From assembly GCF_024297145.1 (NCBI RefSeq), contig NZ_JANCTC010000005.1:124001-188000 (forward strand): a DNA stretch of 64,000 nt. Direction: 5' to 3'. This document shows positions 51,047 to 59,543 of this stretch, in pieces (positions within the stretch are counted from its first letter, which is position 1; every line of letters starts with the position of its first letter). This stretch comes from Mesorhizobium sp. LMG 17147 (lineage in GTDB: Bacteria > Pseudomonadota > Alphaproteobacteria > Rhizobiales > Rhizobiaceae). A program made the translations under genes and the position numbers. The notes beneath the pieces are model-generated. The model was not told the DNA's origin and did no database searches. It was given only the letters and a program-made list of their open reading frames with translations.

Positions 51047-51154
51047 ATGTTTGAATCGCTACAGGAACGCACAAGAAGCGTGGAGGGCCATCGGCCCGAC
51101 AGGGATCAAAATCAATCCAAGGCGCTGTCGCGCGGTGGGTTGACCAATGTTTGA
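51047..51154 (+). CDS. 35-codon upstream ORF whose start duplicates the Ffh N-terminus
   Basis: It has a strong ribosome site (AAGGAAAAAGA) and begins MFESLQER, identical to the first eight residues of Ffh at 51147. Codons 3-7 all differ only by synonymous changes (GAA/GAG, TCG/TCC, CTA/CTG, CAG/CAA, GAA/GAG). After that the sequences diverge. Its TGA lies eight bases inside ffh, in a different frame, so ribosomes could reinitiate or be coupled to ffh. It may be a duplicated start region that became a regulatory leader peptide. Confidence 0.55.
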   Translation: MFESLQERTRSVEGHRPDRDQNQSKALSRGGLTNV

Positions 51155-52775
51155 GTCCCTGCAAGAGCGCCTTGGTTCGATCCTGAACGGCCTCACCGGC
51201 CGCGGCGCCTTGTCGGAGGCTGATGTCTCGGCGGCGCTGCGCGAGGTGCGCCGTGCGTTGCTCGAGGCCGACGTGGCCCTGGAAGTGGTGCGTTCCTTCA
51301 CCGACAAGGTGCGCGAAAAGGCCGTCGGTGCCGCCGTGGTCAAGTCGATCAAGCCCGGCCAGATGGTCGTCAAGATCGTCCATGACGAATTGGTCGAGAT
51401 GCTCGGCGCCGAGGGCGTCGCCATCGATCTCAATGCACCGGCTCCGGTCGTCATCATGATGGTCGGCTTGCAGGGTTCCGGCAAGACGACGACCTCGGCC
51501 AAGATCGCCAGGCGCCTCACCGATCGTCAAAACAAGAAGGTTTTGATGGCCTCGCTCGACACGCGGCGTCCCGCCGCACAAGAGCAGCTCCGCCAGCTCG
51601 GCGAGCAGGTCAAGGTCGCCACATTGCCGATCGTCGCCGGCCAGACGCCGGTCGACATCGCCCGCCGCGCCGTGCAGGCGGCCAAGCTCGGCGGCCATGA
51701 CGTCGTCATCCTCGACACTGCCGGCCGCACCCATATAGACGAGCCGCTGATGGTCGAGATGGCCGACATCAAGAAGATGTCGTCGCCGCACGAGATCCTG
51801 CTGGTTGCCGATTCGCTGACCGGCCAGGACGCCGTCAATCTGGCAAAAAGCTTCGACGAGCGCGTCGGCATCACCGGCCTCGTGCTGACCCGCATGGATG
51901 GCGACGGCCGCGGTGGTGCGGCGCTCTCGATGCGCGCCGTTACCGGCAAGCCGATCAAGCTGATCGGCACCGGCGAAAAAATGGACGCGCTGGAGGAATT
52001 CCATCCCAAGCGTATCGCCGACCGCATCCTCGGCATGGGCGACATCGTCAGCCTCGTCGAAAAGGCGGCCGAGAACATCGACGCCGAGCAGGCGGCGGCG
52101 ATGGCCAGGAAAATGCAGTCGGGCAAGTTCGACCTGAACGACCTCGCCGGCCAGCTTCAGCAAATGTCGAAAATGGGCGGCATGGGAGGCATCATGGGGA
52201 TGATGCCCGGTATGGGCAAGATGAAGGACCAGATGGCCGCCGCCGGTCTCGACGACAAGATGTTCGGCCGCCAGCTCGCCATCATCTCGTCGATGACCAA
52301 GGCCGAGCGCGCCAACCCGGATATTCTGAAGCACTCGCGCAAGAAGCGCATCGCCGCCGGCTCGGGCACCGACGCGGCCGAAATCAACAAACTGTTGAAG
52401 ATGCATCGCGGCATGGCCGACATGATGAAGGCGATGGGCGGCAAGGGCAAAGGCGGCGGCCTGATGCGCGGCATGATGGGCGGCCTCGCTTCCAAGATGG
52501 GGCTCGGCGGCATGATGCCTGGCGGCCCAGGCGGTCCCGGAGGCGGCATGATGGGCGGCGGCATGCCGGATCTCTCCAAGATGGACCCCAAGCAGCTCGA
52601 AGCCTTGCAGAAGCAGGCGCAGGCGGCCGGGCTCGGCGGCATGAAGGGCCTGCCCGGCGGTCTTCCCGGTGGCGGTGGCCTGCCTGGGCTGCCCGGCGGC
52701 ATGAAACTTCCCGGCCTGCCGGGCGGTGGTGGGCTGCCAATGCTTGGCAAGAATGGCCTCGGCAAGAAGAAGTGA
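51147..52775 (+). CDS. ffh: Signal recognition particle protein Ffh
   Basis: A 542-residue SRP54-type GTPase that binds 4.5S RNA and signal sequences and delivers ribosomes to FtsY. The NG domain has the P-loop GLQGSGKTTTSAK near residues 107-119, then DTRRPAAQEQL, LDTAGR and TRMDGDGRGG. The Met-rich M domain follows (QQMSKMGGMGGIMGMMPG). The C-terminal ~90 residues are a Gly/Pro/Met-rich extension (repeats of LPGLPGG) absent from E. coli Ffh (453 residues). The ATG at 51147 has only a weak ribosome site (GGTGGG), consistent with coupling to the upstream ORF. Confidence 0.96.
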   Translation: MFESLQERLGSILNGLTGRGALSEADVSAALREVRRALLEADVALEVVRSFTDKVREKAVGAAVVKSIKPGQMVVKIVHDELVEMLGAEGVAIDLNAPAPVVIMMVGLQGSGKTTTSAKIARRLTDRQNKKVLMASLDTRRPAAQEQLRQLGEQVKVATLPIVAGQTPVDIARRAVQAAKLGGHDVVILDTAGRTHIDEPLMVEMADIKKMSSPHEILLVADSLTGQDAVNLAKSFDERVGITGLVLTRMDGDGRGGAALSMRAVTGKPIKLIGTGEKMDALEEFHPKRIADRILGMGDIVSLVEKAAENIDAEQAAAMARKMQSGKFDLNDLAGQLQQMSKMGGMGGIMGMMPGMGKMKDQMAAAGLDDKMFGRQLAIISSMTKAERANPDILKHSRKKRIAAGSGTDAAEINKLLKMHRGMADMMKAMGGKGKGGGLMRGMMGGLASKMGLGGMMPGGPGGPGGGMMGGGMPDLSKMDPKQLEALQKQAQAAGLGGMKGLPGGLPGGGGLPGLPGGMKLPGLPGGGGLPMLGKNGLGKKK

Positions 52776-52782
52776 GAGCGCC

Positions 52783-53109
52783 ATGAACGAAGAGAAGGAC
52801 ATGGCGGACGCACGTGCGGCGCTGGCCAATTATCGCGCCTCGATCGACAACATCGACGCGGCGCTGATCCACATGCTGGCCGAGCGCTTCCGCTGCACCA
52901 AGGCAGTCGGCGTGCTGAAGGCGGAACATGGCCTGCCGCCTGCCGACCCGGCGCGCGAGCAGGAGCAGATCGCCCGTCTTCGCCAACTGGCCAAGGACGC
53001 CCATCTCGACCCGGATTTCGCGGAGAAATTCCTGAACTTCGTCGTCCGCGAAGTGATCCGCCATCACGAGCAGATCGCCGCATCCAACGGCGTGACGAAA
53101 ACCGGCTGA
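52783..53109 (+). CDS. Chorismate mutase (AroQ type)
   Basis: A 108-residue helical chorismate mutase that makes prephenate. Characteristic parts are [20 protein letters not shown], which contains the N-terminal helix Arg and Asp, and [20 protein letters not shown], with the catalytic Lys and the AD-P motif. The start could be 52783 (GAGAG upstream) or 52801. It lies 7 bases after ffh and 49 before rpsP, an arrangement I recall for rhizobia. Confidence 0.92.
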   Translation: MNEEKDMADARAALANYRASIDNIDAALIHMLAERFRCTKAVGVLKAEHGLPPADPAREQEQIARLRQLAKDAHLDPDFAEKFLNFVVREVIRHHEQIAASNGVTKTG

Positions 53110-53158
53110 GGACCAGCCACCAACCGATCAACCAAATCAGAGCTTTAGGAGAAGAGAA

Positions 53159-53560
53159 ATGCCACTGAAAATCCGATTGGCCCGTGCGGGCTCGAAGAAG
53201 CGTCCCTATTACCATGTCGTCGTCGCCGACGCGCGTTCGCCGCGCGACGGTCGTTTCATCGAGTCGCTCGGCTCGTGGAACCCGCTGCTGCCCAAGGACG
53301 GCGAACGCGTCAAGGTCGACGCCGAGCGCGTCAAGCATTGGCTGTCGCATGGCGCCCAGCCGACCGACCGCGTGCTGCGCTTCCTTGATGAAGCCGGCAT
53401 CGCCAAGCGCGAAGCCCGCTCCAACCCGAAGAAGGCCGAGCCCGGCAAGAAGGCGCAGGAGCGCGCAGCCTTGCTGAAGAAGGCGCAGGAAGATGCCGCC
53501 GCGGCCGTAGCCGCCGCTGCAGCCGCGCCGGCCGAGGCGGAAGCCGCCAGCGCCGAATAA
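53159..53560 (+). CDS. rpsP: 30S ribosomal protein S16
   Basis: A 133-residue S16. The conserved part is residues 1-80 ([20 protein letters not shown], then [20 protein letters not shown]). Residues ~105-133 are an Ala/Glu-rich tail ([20 protein letters not shown]) common in alphaproteobacteria. A ribosome site AGGAGAAGAG precedes it. It is followed by a terminator rather than rimM-trmD. Confidence 0.96.
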   Translation: MPLKIRLARAGSKKRPYYHVVVADARSPRDGRFIESLGSWNPLLPKDGERVKVDAERVKHWLSHGAQPTDRVLRFLDEAGIAKREARSNPKKAEPGKKAQERAALLKKAQEDAAAAVAAAAAAPAEAEAASAE

Positions 53561-53578
53561 ATCATCTCCACCACCACG

Positions 53579-53603
53579 AAACGGCGGGCCTTGCCCGCCG
53601 TTT
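53579..53603 (+). terminator. Terminator after rpsP
   Basis: AAACGGCGGG pairs with CCCGCCGTTT around a short loop, 19 bases past the rpsP stop. The T-run is short. It is convergent with the glycine-zipper gene and may serve both strands. Confidence 0.8.
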
Positions 53604-53630
53604 GCTGTTCGTCCGCATGGTGCGGCCTGA

Positions 53631-53894
53631 TCAATAGCCCTCGGGGCAACTCGCAACGTACACACGACCGTTACGATCGCGATAACGGCACTGGCCGCTT
53701 TCGCTGGCACGGCCGATCAGCGCACCGGCCAAAGCGCCGGCCGCACCGCCGATCACCGCGCCCTTGGTTGGGTTGCCGGCCACCGCAGCGCCGACCGCCG
53801 CACCGCCCAGGCCACCAACTGCCGCGCCTTGCTCAGTGCGGGAGCAGGCACCGAGCGGTACCAGCAAGGCCATCAAGATCATCACCTTTTTCAT
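53631..53894 (-). CDS. Glycine-zipper lipoprotein
   Basis: An 87-residue lipoprotein. The lipobox is LVPLGAC with Cys17. A glycine-zipper segment follows (GAAVGGLGGAAVGAAVAG, then GAVIGGAAGALAGALIG), typical of the 17-kDa antigen/YMGG-like family that sits in the outer membrane. The C-terminus (CRYRDRNGRVYVASC) has two Cys residues that may pair. The ribosome site GAGAGGAA precedes ATG 53894. Confidence 0.88.
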   Translation of the reverse strand: MKKVMILMALLVPLGACSRTEQGAAVGGLGGAAVGAAVAGNPTKGAVIGGAAGALAGALIGRASESGQCRYRDRNGRVYVASCPEGY

Positions 53895-54036
53895 TGTCGT
53901 TCCTCTCCAACAGGGTGCCGTCCTCGCCGCTGCACCTCCTAACTCGCAACCAGGCGATTTGATCCAAAGAAGAAGATCGGCTGCCGCCCGGCGCTCTGGC
54001 GGCGTGGCCACCATCGAACGGCTTTCGAAGTCGCCG

Positions 54037-54447
54037 CTATTGGTTGAATGGGAACAACCCGCGCACCCTTGGATCGCGCAGATACAGGCCACCCCAGAGG
54101 ATGGCGCCGAGATAGACGCCGAACAGTATGTGCGAGAACAAAGGGCTACCGATCCGCACATGCGTGGCGACGGCGCCGCCGAGATAGGCGGTGAGCAGGA
54201 TGGCGCCGAGCACCGAGGTGCGCGGCAGCGCGTAAAGCGCTGTCGAGACCAGTCCAATGATGCCGAGCATGCGCGAGACATTGGCATCGGCCGGCCAGCC
54301 GAGCTGCACCATGGTCTGGGTGACGATTTCGAGCGGCGGTAGCTTGATCACGCCGTCGAAGATCATAAACAGCACGACGACGGCGCTGAGCACGCGGCCG
54401 GCCCACAAGGCACGCGATGAGACGGGTGCTGCCTGAGACATGGTCAT
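54037..54447 (-). CDS. DoxX-like membrane protein
   Basis: A 136-residue four-span protein. The family-like features are FMIFDGVIKLPPLEIVTQTM near the first loop and GIIGLVSTALYALPRTSVLGAILLTAYLGGAVATHVR, with the GGAVATH signature of DoxX-like proteins. ATG 54447 has GGAGGGAA upstream. Some relatives are quinone-linked, but the function here is unknown. Confidence 0.87.
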   Translation of the reverse strand: MTMSQAAPVSSRALWAGRVLSAVVVLFMIFDGVIKLPPLEIVTQTMVQLGWPADANVSRMLGIIGLVSTALYALPRTSVLGAILLTAYLGGAVATHVRIGSPLFSHILFGVYLGAILWGGLYLRDPRVRGLFPFNQ

Positions 54448-54700
54448 TGATGTTCCCTCCGGTCGTTGTGAGCACTGGCTCCTCCGCCAGCTCGAACCAA
54501 GGACGCGGCCCGTGACGGCGATCCGACACGCCTCCAGTTTTTTCACTCCAGCGGCGAACCTTGGGTGTGTACGTTCAGTCAGCAACGAACCTGGCCAAGT
54601 CCACCTTGCGGGGTGAGGTGGAGGGCGTTATCGAAAATCCATAGAAGTGTCTTCGAGCGCTCGACGCAGCAGCCGCCTAGTCGCACAACGAAAGCAATCG

Positions 54701-55109
54701 ATGGCCGGAGAGACCGACCTGAAACAGTTGCTGGCGGCAATGACGCCGGAATTGCTTGCCGGGGTTCATGTGTTTCACCACGTTGCCACCCGATGCGCCC
54801 GTTCCCGACAGGCTCCACCCGGTGATGCTATTTCGCGAGCGCGAGGGCATGACGCTGATCGTGCATGAAGACCATGCCAAGGCCGCTGGACTGAAAACCG
54901 TGTTCCGCTGCCGGATGCTGACGCTCAACATCCATTCGTCGCTGGACGCGATCGGCTTCCTCGCCGCCATCACCGCACGGCTGGCCGCGGCCGGCATCGG
55001 CGTCAATCCGGTCTCGGCCTTCTACCACAATCACCTGTTCGTGCCCGCCGACCGGGCGGAGGAGGCGCGGGAGTTGCTGTTGGACCTAGCGGAGGAGAAC
55101 CGGCTGTGA
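54701..55109 (+). pseudogene. ACT-domain protein (DUF2241 type), broken by a one-base insertion
   Basis: Two adjacent frames encode one protein. Frame 1 from ATG 54701 gives MAGETDLKQLLAAMTPELLAGVHVF. The next frame continues TTLPPDAPVPD ... FREREGMTLIV ... LNIHSSLDAIGFLAAITARL ... VSAFYHNHLFVP. One extra T in the TTT at 54773-54775 (GTG-TTT-C-ACC, where GTG-TTC-ACC is expected) causes the shift. Removing it restores a 135-residue protein with a C-terminal ACT-like domain. It is either a recent pseudogene, a sequencing error, or, less likely, programmed frameshifting. Confidence 0.8.
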
Positions 55110-55141
55110 CGCCGGCACCTTGCTGCCTATTTGAGACGCCT

Positions 55142-55285
55142 GCGCTGCCCCTCATCCTCCTGCCGGAACCTTTTCCCCGTGAGCGGGGAGAAGGGCGCTA
55201 ACGGCCGAAGGCCGTGCCTGCGACCGCAGGCCGCCGGTCGTCCGGCGCCCCGCGGAGGCCAGCCGCGTTAGCGGCGATACGGCCG
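55142..55285. repeat. RIME-like palindromic repeat downstream of asd
   Basis: The left end GCGCTGCCCCTCATCC and the hairpin CCTTTTCCCCG / CGGGGAGAAGG match the element inside ftsY. Further inside are small stems (ACGGCCGAAGGCCGT and CCTGCGACCGCAGG). The right boundary is uncertain. It lies just before the asd stop. Confidence 0.8.
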
Positions 55286-55294
55286 TGAGCGAAA

Positions 55295-56329
55295 CTACGC
55301 CGCCTTCTTCTTTGGCTGGATCAGCCCGCGCTCGACCAGCATCTCGGCGATCTGAACCGCATTGAGTGCCGCGCCCTTGCGCAGATTGTCGGAGACGATC
55401 CACATCGACAGGCCGTTGTCGATGGTCGAATCCTCGCGGATGCGCGAGATGAAGGTGGCGTCCTCGCCGGCCGATTCCAGTGGCGTGATGTAGCCTCCGT
55501 CCTCGCGCTTGTCGATGACCTGGCAGCCCGGCGCCTCGCGCAGGATCTCGCGCGCCTCATCGGCGGTGATCGGCTTTTCGAACTCGATGTTGACCGCTTC
55601 CGAATGACCGATGAACACCGGCACCCGCACGCAGGTCGCCGTCAGCTTGATCTTGGGGTCGAGCATCTTCTTGGTCTCGGCCACCATCTTCCACTCTTCC
55701 TTGGTGAAGCCGTCGTCGAGGAAGACGTCGATATGCGGGATGACGTTGAAGGCGATACGCTTGGTGAACTTCTTGACGTCGACGGTGTCGGCGACGAACA
55801 CCGCGCGCGTCTGCGTGAACAATTCGTCCATGCCTTCCTTGCCGGCGCCGGAGACCGACTGGTAGGTGGCGACGACGACGCGCTTGATGGTGGCAGCGTC
55901 ATGCAGCGGCTTCAGCGCCACGACCAGCTGCGCCGTCGAGCAGTTCGGGTTGGCGATGATGTTCTTGCGCGTGAACAGCGAGATCGCATCCGGGTTCACT
56001 TCCGGAACGATCAGCGGCACGTCCTGGTCGTAACGGAAGGCCGACGAATTGTCGATGACGACGCAGCCCTGCTTGCCGATCTTCGGCGACCATTCCTTGG
56101 AGACGTTGCCGCCAGCCGACATGATGCAGATGTCGGTGTCTGAAAAATCATATTGGTCGAGCGCCCTGACCTTCAGCGTGCGGTCGCCGAACGACACTTC
56201 CGTGCCCTGGCTGCGCCGCGAGGCCAGCGCCACCACCTCGCTCACCGGAAAGCCGCGTTCCTCCAGTATGTTGAGCATTTCCCGGCCCACATTGCCCGTG
56301 GCGCCGACGATCGCAACCTTAAAACTCAT
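55295..56329 (-). CDS. asd: Aspartate-semialdehyde dehydrogenase
   Basis: A 344-residue NADPH enzyme at the branch to lysine, threonine, methionine and diaminopimelate. The cofactor motif is GATGNVG at residues 9-15. The catalytic Cys is C130 in NPNCSTAQL, and the conserved His lies in the region starting VPVFIGHSEAVN. Length is normal. It provides substrate for the pathway that includes dapF. Confidence 0.96.
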   Translation of the reverse strand: MSFKVAIVGATGNVGREMLNILEERGFPVSEVVALASRRSQGTEVSFGDRTLKVRALDQYDFSDTDICIMSAGGNVSKEWSPKIGKQGCVVIDNSSAFRYDQDVPLIVPEVNPDAISLFTRKNIIANPNCSTAQLVVALKPLHDAATIKRVVVATYQSVSGAGKEGMDELFTQTRAVFVADTVDVKKFTKRIAFNVIPHIDVFLDDGFTKEEWKMVAETKKMLDPKIKLTATCVRVPVFIGHSEAVNIEFEKPITADEAREILREAPGCQVIDKREDGGYITPLESAGEDATFISRIREDSTIDNGLSMWIVSDNLRKGAALNAVQIAEMLVERGLIQPKKKAA

Positions 56330-56786
56330 CGAAATCTCCTGTCCCTCTCCGCTCGGTTTCTGGAGAAAACCCGCCGGCCGATGCGGGTTTCAACCCCCGG
56401 GCCGGACCCGGGAGAGGGTGGTTAGGCCAAGGGAATCAGACCGTTTTGGTGGTCGTTTTGCCGGTTTTTTTGAGCAACAACGTGGGTTTGCTGGAACGAG
56501 GAGACGCAGCGACGCACCCGGCCCAATGGTTCGCATTGGGGCCGGGGATGTCGAATGCAAGGAGCGCCATCAGAAGGCCGCGCATCGAAACTATCCCGTT
56601 CGGTGCCGGCTTTTACGCGGTTTGCGTCCAGAGTCAATCGCAACCAGGCCGACCCGCCCGCCCTGTACAATGCCAGCGGCACCAAGTACGAACGGGTATC
56701 GTCTGGCTCGTGGCGCCCGTCCGTGGCGCTTGCCGACACTTGACCCGTCGCCGGGTATTTAAGAATCCGAATTTCGAAAGAGCAAG
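56330..56786. other. Long gap between asd and the DEAD-box helicase, with hairpins
   Basis: This 457-base gap has a stem AACCCGC/GCGGGTT (56367-56388), a T-rich run near 56464, and a hairpin CCCGGCCCAATG/CATTGGGGCCGGG (56517-56546) in what would be the helicase leader. No coding frame with typical composition is evident. Confidence 0.55.
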
Positions 56787-58634
56787 ATGTCCAATTTCGA
56801 AGCTATCGTTCCCGCGCTGGCAAAGGCGCTGGAAAAACGCGGCTATGTCGAGCTGACGCCGGTGCAGAAGGCGGTTCTCGAGCTTGGCCAGGCCGATGCG
56901 CTGGTTTCGGCCCAGACCGGCTCCGGCAAGACCGTCGCCTTCGGGCTGGCTTTGGCGCCGACCCTTCTGGACGGCGCGGAACGCTTTTCCCACAGGGCGG
57001 CACCCCTGGCACTGGCCGTCGCGCCGACGCGGGAACTGGCCCTGCAGGTGACGCGCGAGTTGGAATGGCTTTACGAACTGACCGGCGCCACGGTGGCGTC
57101 CTGCGTCGGCGGCATGGACATGCGCACCGAGCGGCGCACGCTGGAACGCGGCGCCCATATCGTCGTCGGCACGCCCGGCCGCCTGCGCGACCACATCACC
57201 CGCAACTCGCTCGACATGTCGGCGCTCAAGGCAGTGGTGCTCGACGAAGCCGACGAGATGCTCGATCTCGGCTTTCGCGAGGATCTGGAATTCATCCTCG
57301 ATGCTGCCCCTGCCGATCGCCGCACGCTGATGTTTTCCGCCACTGTGCCGCGCTCCATCGCCACGCTGGCCAAGGGCTACCAGCGCGATGCGGTACGCAT
57401 CTCGGCTGGTGGCGAGGAGAAACAACATCTCGACATCGAATACCGGGCGCTGAGCGTCGCCCAGGCGGATCGCGAAAACGCCATCATCAACGTGCTGCGC
57501 TTTTACGAAGCCAAGAACGCGCTGGTGTTCTGCAACACCCGCGCCGCCGTCAACCATCTGACGGCGCGCTTCAACAACCGCAACTTTTCCGTCGTGGCGC
57601 TGTCCGGCGAGCTTAGCCAGAACGAGCGCAGCCACGCGCTGCAGGCGATGCGCGACGGCCGCGCAAAAGTCTGCATCGCCACCGACGTCGCGGCACGCGG
57701 CATCGACCTGCCCAACCTCGAACTGGTCATCCACGCCGACTTGCCGACCAACCCGGAGACGCTCCTGCACCGAAGCGGGCGGACGGGACGGGCAGGACGC
57801 AAGGGCGTCAGCGCGCTGATCGTGCCCAACAATGCCCGCAGGCGCACCGAACGCCTGCTGCAAAGCGCCGGCCTTGCAGCGACGTGGGCGAGCCCGCCTT
57901 CGGCCGACGACGTCTTGCGCCGCGACGACGAACGCATCCTCGCCGACCCGGTCTTCAGCGAGCCGGTGGCGGACGATGAGCGCGGCTTCGTCAACGCGCT
58001 TCTCGCCCAACGTGGCGCCGAACTGGTGGCGGCGGCCTTCGTGCGTCTCTGCCGCTCCAGCCGCTCGGCGCCCGAGGATCTCTTGGAGGTCGCTCCGTTC
58101 ACGCCGTCGGGCGACAGACCCGCTGGCGACAGAGCCGCCCGCCGCGACGAGCCACCGAGCCGCCGCGACGATTTCGGCGACAGCGTCTGGTTCTCGCTGT
58201 CGGTCGGACGCCGGCAGAACGCCGAGCCGCGCTGGCTGATCCCGATGCTGTGCCGGACAGGCGGCATTTCCAAGCGCGAGATTGGCGCGATCAAGATGCA
58301 GCCGGAGGAAACCTTCGTGCAGATCGCGGCGGACTGGGCCGAGCGCTTCCTCGCTGCGATCGGTCCCGACCGCAAGCTGCAGGGCAACATTGCGGTCAAC
58401 CGGCTGGACGGCACGCCGGATTTGTCGCGAGCCGGTTATCAGGAACCGCGGCCCGACAAGAAGCCCCACCGCGGCAAGCGCACCTTCGATCAGCATGCGC
58501 CCAAATTCGAGAAGCGCGCACCGGCCGACCAGCGCCCGGCATTCGAGGCGAAGCCCTGGGCCGGAAAACCGGCCAAGGCGAAGTTCGAAGGCGGACCTGC
58601 GAAACACAAGAAATCGAAGAAACGGCCGGGGTAA
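56787..58634 (+). CDS. DEAD-box ATP-dependent RNA helicase
   Basis: A 615-residue RNA helicase. The Q motif region VELTPVQKAVL precedes Walker A AQTGSGKT (42-49). The motifs PTRELALQVT, LDEADEML, SAT (FSATVPRS) and HRSGRTGRAGRKG are all present. A DbpA-type RNA-binding domain covers about 470-545 (LSVGRRQNAEPRWLIPMLCR). The basic, disordered C-terminus (KKPHRGKRTFD, KHKKSKKRPG) is typical of DeaD/CsdA. It unwinds structured RNA, often in the cold. Two OB-fold/DUF805 genes follow. Confidence 0.94.
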   Translation: MSNFEAIVPALAKALEKRGYVELTPVQKAVLELGQADALVSAQTGSGKTVAFGLALAPTLLDGAERFSHRAAPLALAVAPTRELALQVTRELEWLYELTGATVASCVGGMDMRTERRTLERGAHIVVGTPGRLRDHITRNSLDMSALKAVVLDEADEMLDLGFREDLEFILDAAPADRRTLMFSATVPRSIATLAKGYQRDAVRISAGGEEKQHLDIEYRALSVAQADRENAIINVLRFYEAKNALVFCNTRAAVNHLTARFNNRNFSVVALSGELSQNERSHALQAMRDGRAKVCIATDVAARGIDLPNLELVIHADLPTNPETLLHRSGRTGRAGRKGVSALIVPNNARRRTERLLQSAGLAATWASPPSADDVLRRDDERILADPVFSEPVADDERGFVNALLAQRGAELVAAAFVRLCRSSRSAPEDLLEVAPFTPSGDRPAGDRAARRDEPPSRRDDFGDSVWFSLSVGRRQNAEPRWLIPMLCRTGGISKREIGAIKMQPEETFVQIAADWAERFLAAIGPDRKLQGNIAVNRLDGTPDLSRAGYQEPRPDKKPHRGKRTFDQHAPKFEKRAPADQRPAFEAKPWAGKPAKAKFEGGPAKHKKSKKRPG

Positions 58635-58721
58635 ATAGCCAACACTCTCCATTTCCGCACGCCCTTGCGGTCTGCCGGAACTTTGCACACTCTGGGGCAG
58701 GGAAATGGGGGTGGGCAGGAC

Positions 58722-59435
58722 ATGCGCGGCGAAGTTCTTCATTACGACGAAGACCAGGGTTTTGGTTTCATCACCGGAGCCGACGGCAACCGCTACACTT
58801 TGGCGCGCGAAGATTTGCGCCGCGAAGCATCGGTTGCCGGAGGTACGACCGTCGAATTCCAGCCGGCTGGCGGACGGGCACGCGATGTTTTTTCGATCCG
58901 CGCCCAACCTCGCAGTGCGCCTGCCGACGCCTCCACTGCAACCGCCGTGCCATCTCAGGCCGGCAATGCGCCAGCGGCATGTCAGCCGCAGCATTTCGGC
59001 CGTTCCGCTGAGCAAAGTCCGGCCGAATCCGCCGGCCTGTGGAACGATTTCTGGCTGGGTCTAACCGAGAATTACTTCAACTTCGCCGGCCGTGCCCGCC
59101 GCAAGGAATATTGGGGGTATTGCCTGTTCTGGACGATCGCGCTGATCGTGGTCATAGGCATCGGCGTCTTCATCGACGACGCCATGGGCAATCTCGACAA
59201 CAGTGAATTGCCGGCAGTGACGGTCGGCCTTTTCGGCCTCTTTCTACTGGCGACAGCCCTGCCGTGGTTCGGGCTGAACGTGCGTCGCCTGCACGACATC
59301 GGCCTGACCGGCTGGCTCTTCCTTCTTTTCCTGATCCCGACCTTCGGCATCGTGATCATCCTGATCTTTGCGCTGATCCCGACCCAGCCGCGTGAAAACC
59401 AGTGGGGTCCGGTGCCGGCAGGCGTCAGGGTTTAG
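58722..59435 (+). CDS. OB-fold (cold-shock-like) plus DUF805 membrane protein, copy 1
   Basis: A 237-residue two-domain protein. The N-terminal ~60 residues resemble a short cold-shock/OB fold: GEVLHYDEDQGFGFITG, with the RNP1-like QGFGFI, and TVEFQPAGGRARDV. A linker of ~45 residues follows. The C-terminal DUF805 domain has FNFAGRARRKEYWGY, three membrane spans, NVRRLHDIGLTGW and ends WGPVPAGVRV. It may anchor an RNA- or ligand-binding domain to the inner membrane. A tandem paralogue lies 108 bases downstream, and a DEAD-box helicase lies just upstream. Confidence 0.88.
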   Translation: MRGEVLHYDEDQGFGFITGADGNRYTLAREDLRREASVAGGTTVEFQPAGGRARDVFSIRAQPRSAPADASTATAVPSQAGNAPAACQPQHFGRSAEQSPAESAGLWNDFWLGLTENYFNFAGRARRKEYWGYCLFWTIALIVVIGIGVFIDDAMGNLDNSELPAVTVGLFGLFLLATALPWFGLNVRRLHDIGLTGWLFLLFLIPTFGIVIILIFALIPTQPRENQWGPVPAGVRV

Positions 59436-59543
59436 CCGGCGCCGCGCCTCGCAGCCGCTCCATTCGCACATGTCATGCGTGCATATTGCAATTGAAAACA
59501 ACCTTGGATAGTATCCGTACGGCACAGTATTTGGGGGCAAGCA

